Source: 2-12-FULL-42-15 sp964196565 (GTDB lineage: Bacteria > Pseudomonadota > Gammaproteobacteria > Coxiellales > Coxiellaceae). Taken from it: 9,472 nt of DNA. A program made the position numbers and the translations under genes. The stretch lies in NCBI GenBank assembly GCA_964196565.1, contig CAXMUH010000084.1, positions 1 through 9,472 on the forward strand. Reading direction: 5' to 3'. Each line of letters opens with the position of its first letter. Within the stretch, counting starts at the first letter, position 1. Positions 6,798 through 9,472 of the stretch are shown here, one piece after another. Under the pieces are notes generated by a model, which made no database searches, was not told the DNA's origin, and worked only from the letters and a program-made list of their open reading frames with translations.

Positions 6798-6807
6798 CGC
6801 TTATGAT
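6780..6807 (+). promoter_or_regulatory. Possible promoter for the trmH-like gene
   Basis: TTGCTG (6780-6785), a 16-bp spacer and TATGAT (6802-6807) point rightward out of the start of ribD. The transcript would have a leader of about 120 nt containing the REP-like hairpins at 6857-6908. The -10 is good and the -35 is moderate. Confidence 0.4.
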
Positions 6808-6832
6808 AAACTGTTTGCGCCAGTTGAGGCAA
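6803..6832 (-). promoter_or_regulatory. Possible ribD promoter, leaderless
   Basis: On the minus strand TTGCCT (6832-6827) and TATCAT (6808-6803) are 18 bp apart. The expected start falls on or next to the A of the ribD ATG at 6797. The -10 shares its bases with the rightward -10 TATGAT, so the two divergent promoters would compete. Confidence 0.4.
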
Positions 6833-6856
6833 GGGGGTGTTAAGGCACTCTCTAAA

Positions 6857-6908
6857 GTAGCCCGGACGACGTGTCGGCCGGGAAGCATCCAGCGAAGCTG
6901 GATTCAAC
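6857..6908. repeat. REP-like dispersed repeat with two hairpins
   Basis: This GC-rich block in an AT-rich intergenic region starts GTAGCCCGG and ends GGATTCAAC. Its first half is an imperfect palindrome from CCCGG (6861) to CCGGG (6882). Its second half is a perfect 7-bp stem ATCCAGC/GCTGGAT (6887-6903) with a GAA loop. The GTAGCCCGGA...GGATTC style is common among small dispersed repeats of gammaproteobacterial genomes. Only one copy is in this window, so its dispersed nature is inferred. Confidence 0.5.
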
Positions 6909-6935
6909 ACCTATTTTTTAACCGACGATAAATAA

Positions 6936-7628
6936 ATGAAACCAGAACAAAAACAAAAACTCATACAACAATATGGCGCGCGAGCGGTAACCGAGGCTTT
7001 GGATCCTTATGTGACGGATGCACGTAAAGCTCGAATTTCGAGTGTGTTGGCGTCTCGTTTGAGCGACATTACGCTTGCCATGGAGGCGCCTTCAGATATT
7101 AATAATGCACTCGCTGCGGTGCGCTCGAGTGAGGCTTTGGGTATCTCAACCGTTCATATTATTTGCCCAGAAGGCGATGCGAAATATTCTCGTGGCATCA
7201 CGTCAGGCGCTATTTATTGGGTCGATGTTATTTTCCATAATAGCTTGAGCGATTTTTTACAAAAAATGAAAAAGGATGGCATTCAATTAGTCGGCGCTTT
7301 AGTTACTGCGACTACTCCACTAGCAGAAGTCCCGGTTAAAAAGCCAATTTGTATTTTTCTCGGTAATGAGCAACGTGGATTATCGATTGAGGCGCAAAAA
7401 GCGTGTGCGCTGGCATATAAAATTCCAATGTATGGCATGACTGAAAGTTTCAATTTATCTGTATCGGCAGCAATCAGTTTATATGACACCAGTAAACGTA
7501 AACGCGAATTGATTGGTAGTGACACGGATTTAGCCCAAATGCAACAGCAACAAATGCAAGCGAAGTTTTACCTTAACAGTGTGGAGCCACGCTTATCCTT
7601 GGCGCTTTTATCAAAACTTAGCTCGTAG
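6936..7628 (+). CDS. trmH: TrmH-family tRNA (guanosine-2'-O)-methyltransferase
   Basis: This 230-residue SPOUT methyltransferase most resembles TrmH, which 2'-O-methylates G18 in the D-loop of tRNAs using SAM. The N-terminal helical part leads into RLSDITLAMEAPSDI, which parallels the TrmH stretch RQPDLTVCMEQVHKP and keeps an arginine at position 41. SPOUT motif 1 is NNALAAVRSSEALG (56-69). Motif 2 is IFLGNEQRGLS (140-150). Motif 3 is IPMYGMTESFNLSVSAAISLYD (163-184), which forms the SAM-binding knot. Its length equals that of E. coli TrmH at about 229, although the last 45 residues are divergent and glutamine-rich. Which tRNA position is modified cannot be proved from sequence. The ATG at 6936 has no clear Shine-Dalgarno site. 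It diverges from ribD. Confidence 0.85.
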   Translation: MKPEQKQKLIQQYGARAVTEALDPYVTDARKARISSVLASRLSDITLAMEAPSDINNALAAVRSSEALGISTVHIICPEGDAKYSRGITSGAIYWVDVIFHNSLSDFLQKMKKDGIQLVGALVTATTPLAEVPVKKPICIFLGNEQRGLSIEAQKACALAYKIPMYGMTESFNLSVSAAISLYDTSKRKRELIGSDTDLAQMQQQQMQAKFYLNSVEPRLSLALLSKLSS

Positions 7629-7773
7629 CTGACGTTGGCCTTGTAGGTTGGGCAGAATGAAATATTGTGCCCTCTGCAAAAAGAAACACTGTATCATATT
7701 ATTGTCACAGGTGAGACACCGTGCTGCAATTAAAGGCGCGAATGTGAGGGCGAACAACTTTTTCGTAGTGAAG

Positions 7774-7800
7774 AAAAAGGTGCGTTTCAATTGCACCTTT
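7774..7800 (-). terminator. Rho-independent terminator of the exported-protein gene
   Basis: Read leftward, AAAGGTGC (7800-7793), a 9-nt loop and GCACCTTT (7783-7776) make a perfect 8-bp stem continuing into a run of T ending at 7774. It lies 18 nt beyond the stop of the gene at 7818. Read rightward it lacks a T-tract, so it serves the trmH-like gene poorly. Confidence 0.75.
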
Positions 7801-7817
7801 AACGAAAGCTGATAAAA

Positions 7818-8309
7818 TTACTTAAACCAACCACCTTCACCAGTCAAATTCAGTGTAGGTGAATGACTATCTGCTGGTGTCAACGTGTTACCACTACCAG
7901 AAGTATTCCCATTTACAGTTGTTCCAGACATAAATATTGACCCATGAGTAAAACCAAGCGTGACATCAACTTTATTTGTACTTTTGCCGTCGGCTCGAGT
8001 AAGCTCGTATGCAACCGCCGAATCCGTATAATTACAATTAAGCCTGCCTGGTATGTCAGCATTCCGATAAGTAACCGCTACCGATTTACAAGCCTTTGGA
8101 GCTAAACTATCTATATTAAAACCAATCAAAGAAGAGCCCTCTGTGCCACCATGATACATGCACGTGTAACTTTTTAACGCAACCTTAAGAGCAATATCTT
8201 CTTTGTTACAAACGTTAATTGTAAAGTGTGAATCATCTGCATAAATAGCGAAACTAGCTACTAAAACGGTGGTGCCCGCTAGCAAGCTTATTAGTGAATT
8301 TTTTTTCAT
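7818..8309 (-). CDS. Exported four-cysteine protein of unknown function
   Basis: I do not recognise this 163-residue protein. ATG 8309 is chosen over an upstream ATG at 8363 because GAGAGGA lies 7 nt before it. The product also then begins with a classic signal peptide, MKKNSLISLLAG..., with probable cleavage after AIYA (24). The mature protein starts DDSHFTINVCN. It has four cysteines (C34, C50, C74, C92), probably two periplasmic disulfides. A region at about 27-125 alternates polar and hydrophobic residues as in a beta-sandwich. The tail at 126-163 is rich in Gly, Ser, Thr and Asn. There is no lipobox and no transmembrane helix after the signal. It has its own promoter and terminator and so is a single-gene unit. 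A secreted or surface role is likely, but no catalytic motif is visible. Confidence 0.8.
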   Translation of the reverse strand: MKKNSLISLLAGTTVLVASFAIYADDSHFTINVCNKEDIALKVALKSYTCMYHGGTEGSSLIGFNIDSLAPKACKSVAVTYRNADIPGRLNCNYTDSAVAYELTRADGKSTNKVDVTLGFTHGSIFMSGTTVNGNTSGSGNTLTPADSHSPTLNLTGEGGWFK

Positions 8310-8353
8310 GTTATTATCCTCTCGATTGATAGCTCTAAAATTGAGCAGATCAG

Positions 8354-8381
8354 ATTCTATCACCTTTCAGAATAAGTGCAA
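8354..8381 (-). promoter_or_regulatory. Promoter of the exported-protein gene
   Basis: On the minus strand TTGCAC (8381-8376) and TAGAAT (8359-8354) are 16 bp apart. They give a leader of about 38 nt before the ATG at 8309. Confidence 0.6.
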
Positions 8382-8985
8382 GAGAGATACATGATATTTT
8401 CTGCTATTTATTTAAGCTATTTTGATAAACATGATAACTTATTGAATATTGTCAGTAGCTGCCACTCCGGTCGTAACAAAATAGGCTTTTACTAGAAAAT
8501 TAAAATTCTTAGTTTCAAGAAGTTAGGCCGGTACTGAAGTAACCCTTTGATTTAAGAAGAAATGAATTTTGCTACCTTACAATAGTCATGCTTACTGCCA
8601 GCATGAAGTGTAAAATCCTCATATAAAGGCAGGGTTAGGTGCCGACCTATAGAGCGAGAAGTTGTGATAGCCACGAAGTTGCTTTAACCTGAGCAACTTG
8701 CCAACTCAATTGCCGTTTTGGCTTAAGCGTATCAATCACTTTCGCTTATTGTCATTTACGCTCCCTAGTCGATTCACATCTGTTCACCATACCAATTACC
8801 CAGTGCTTACCCGGTGATGTGATTACCAGGAGGGTGTGCCTCTCACGATTTACACCCCGCACAATGAATGTGACCTTCCGGAAGGTCACTGCCGCTATCA
8901 GAGGCTATTTTTAAATCAGTCTCTTGATAAGTCATAAGTGCACTATATTAAGGTTGAGATTGTGTTGAAGAAAATGGAGTTTCTA
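8382..8985. other. Gene-free stretch with several hairpins, possible structured RNA or mobile relic
   Basis: No convincing gene is seen in about 600 bp. The first half (to about 8600) is AT-rich with no clear structure. From about 8635 the composition becomes more GC-rich and contains AAGTTGCT/AGCAACTT (8676-8683 with 8692-8699), GGGTGT/ACACCC (8832-8837 with 8852-8857) and the perfect palindrome at 8870-8889. A small stem GCCGCT...AGAGGC (8891-8905) is followed by TATTTTT and could end a rightward transcript. Short open frames cross the region, but stops break them all. It may be a noncoding RNA, a decayed intron, or a decayed insertion element. I cannot decide which. Confidence 0.35.
8870..8889. 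repeat. Perfect 20-bp palindrome
   Basis: GTGACCTTCCGGAAGGTCAC is self-complementary over all 20 bases with no spacer. It resembles a MerR-family half-site pair (ACCTTCC/GGAAGGT) but lacks the spacer of about 7 bp such operators have. It could be a binding site or the tip of an extruded hairpin. Confidence 0.6.
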
Positions 8986-9189
8986 ATGAAAAAAACAAAA
9001 ACAGTAATTGGACTAACTCTTGCTGCGGCAATTGCACTGAGTTCTTGTGCTTCTCAGACGGCAACAGGAGATGTAAAGTGTGTTAGAGCTAATGCTCATA
9101 AAGAAAAGGTTGCCTGTAAGACCTTTAATGAACAATCATTTTTAAACTTACAAAAGAAAATGACTGGATTTATTAACTTGGATATATAA
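8986..9189 (+). CDS. Small lipoprotein, possibly a degenerate Cys-rich (bufferin-like) peptide
   Basis: This 67-residue protein has a lipoprotein signal: MKKTK, a hydrophobic core, and lipobox LSSC with Cys21 as the lipid-modified residue. The mature part is about 47 residues. GGAG lies 6 nt before ATG 8986, which favours it over an upstream GTG at 8938. The mature sequence GDVKCVRANAHKEKVACKTFN follows the spacing of small Cys-rich periplasmic proteins of the KCYGVNACKG...CK type, some now called bufferins that bind metals. Here several of the expected cysteines are replaced and the C-terminal Cys motifs are missing. That comparison is from memory and weak. A weak promoter may be TTGATA (8924) with TATATT (8944), but its spacing of 14 is short. 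The TAA stop coincides with the left edge of the palindromic element at 9187-9357. Confidence 0.55.
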   Translation: MKKTKTVIGLTLAAAIALSSCASQTATGDVKCVRANAHKEKVACKTFNEQSFLNLQKKMTGFINLDI

Positions 9190-9357
9190 TCCTAGAATCC
9201 GCAGTTGAATCACGATTCTGGACGCAACACCTTAATCCATCTAGCACTTTAAAAAATGCTCTTATCACCAACAAGGTGACGTTGAGATTTTTTTAAGTGC
9301 TATCTAGATCAATCTGTTACGCCAGAAAGTCGCGATCAACTGCGGATTCTAGGATAA
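9187..9357. mobile_element. MITE-like 165-bp palindromic element flanked by TAA repeats
   Basis: Two arms are arranged symmetrically around position 9272. The outer 20 bp match perfectly as an inverted repeat: ATCCTAGAATCCGCAGTTGA at 9189-9208 against 9336-9355. Inner matches AGCACTT/AAGTGCT (9243-9249 with 9295-9301) and TCACC/GGTGA (9265-9269 with 9275-9279) share the same centre. It encodes no protein. TAA flanks both sides (9187-9189 and 9355-9357) and could be a target duplication. The features fit a non-autonomous miniature transposable element, or a long stem-loop repeat. The right flank repeats TAATCCTAGAAT, so a second truncated copy may adjoin it. Confidence 0.65.
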
Positions 9358-9379
9358 TCCTAGAATACGCCGCCGCTTA

Positions 9380-9408
9380 CGTTGGACTTCGCTCAATCAC
9401 AACCTACG
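9380..9408. repeat. REP-like repeat, degenerate hairpin
   Basis: CGTTGG at the left and CAACCTACG at the right bracket an imperfect stem (9380-9408). It resembles the common gammaproteobacterial small repeat of the GTAGGTTGGGC...GCCCAAC type. A related fragment, TGTAGGTTGGGC, stands at 7642-7653 after the trmH-like gene. Confidence 0.4.
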
Positions 9409-9423
9409 GTTCAGGTTCTACAT

Positions 9424-9472
9424 CTAGTCACAAAGATTAGGAATATCGCTAAACACAGCGTCAACCCCAAGT
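9424..9472 (-). CDS. Partial glycerophosphodiester phosphodiesterase-like protein, C-terminus
   Basis: Reading leftward from the right edge, the frame LGVDAVFSDIPNLCD ends at TAG 9426-9424. The GVD.(V/I)F(S/T)D.P.L pattern is typical of the last strand and helix of the GDPD TIM barrel (the UgpQ/GlpQ family), which hydrolyses glycerophosphodiesters to glycerol 3-phosphate. Only 15 codons are inside the window and none of the catalytic residues are visible. The identity is therefore based on the C-terminal motif alone. Confidence 0.55.
   Translation of the reverse strand, partial: LGVDAVFSDIPNLCD

Noticed and set aside
7642..7674. Terminator after the trmH-like gene
   Set aside because: A GGGCA/TGCCC pairing exists with a 13-nt loop but has no T-tract, and it overlaps a REP-like fragment.
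8630..8640. Integron attC-like GTTAGGT core
   Set aside because: A GTTRRRY match alone is common. No paired RYYYAAC site with the required imperfect palindrome or integrase gene was seen.
8870..8889. MerR/CueR-type operator
   Set aside because: The ACCTTCC and GGAAGGT halves are present but directly abut. Such operators need about 7 bp between them and a stretched promoter spacer, neither of which is seen.
8640..8900. Coding fragment of a transposase or reverse transcriptase
   Set aside because: Short open stretches exist in two rightward frames, but stops interrupt them and I could not match any conserved motif, including the domain V of a group II intron.
1..9472. CRISPR array, tRNA or rRNA genes
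   Set aside because: No regularly spaced direct repeats of 24-40 bp, no tRNA cloverleaf with a TTCGANNC-type loop, and no rRNA signature were seen on either strand.

Overview
The window comes from a fairly AT-rich bacterial chromosome, most likely a gammaproteobacterium. The reasons are proteobacterial-type TrmH, AI-2E transporter and riboflavin genes, sigma70-like promoters, good Shine-Dalgarno sites, and short REP-like repeats of a kind common in gammaproteobacteria. I cannot name the genus. Host-associated lineages such as Legionellales would fit, but this is a guess.

Layout. At positions 1-93 a leftward ORF runs off the edge and resembles the middle of a RelE/HigB-type toxin. At 194-565 a rightward HigA-like antitoxin gene has its own promoter inside a large palindromic operator and no intact toxin partner. 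A leftward AI-2E family transporter (571-1698) meets it tail to tail. At 1829-3237 a rightward DUF4143-type AAA ATPase gene follows three 9-bp-spaced TGCATAAA boxes and is interrupted by one in-frame TGA.

The core is a leftward riboflavin pathway, 6797 to 3220: ribD, FMN riboswitch, ribE, ribBA, ribH. Together these encode every dedicated biosynthetic step from GTP and ribulose 5-phosphate to riboflavin except the phosphatase. The order matches the Bacillus-type operon, but here the riboswitch lies between ribD and ribE. A consensus promoter overlaps the ribD stop codon, so ribE-ribBA-ribH would be FMN-controlled while ribD has a separate, possibly leaderless, promoter.

A rightward TrmH-family tRNA methyltransferase gene (6936-7628) diverges from ribD. 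Next come a leftward exported four-cysteine protein of unknown function (7818-8309, with promoter and terminator), a roughly 600-bp gene-free stretch rich in hairpins, and a tiny lipoprotein gene (8986-9189). The lipoprotein gene's stop codon coincides with the edge of a 165-bp near-perfect palindrome that looks like a MITE. The right edge holds a REP-like repeat and the last 15 codons of a leftward gene resembling glycerophosphodiester phosphodiesterase.

The most interesting items are the riboswitch placement with its candidate switching helix, the MITE-like palindrome, the nonsense-interrupted ATPase, and the unexplained structured region at 8640-8910. I found no convincing new multi-gene system.
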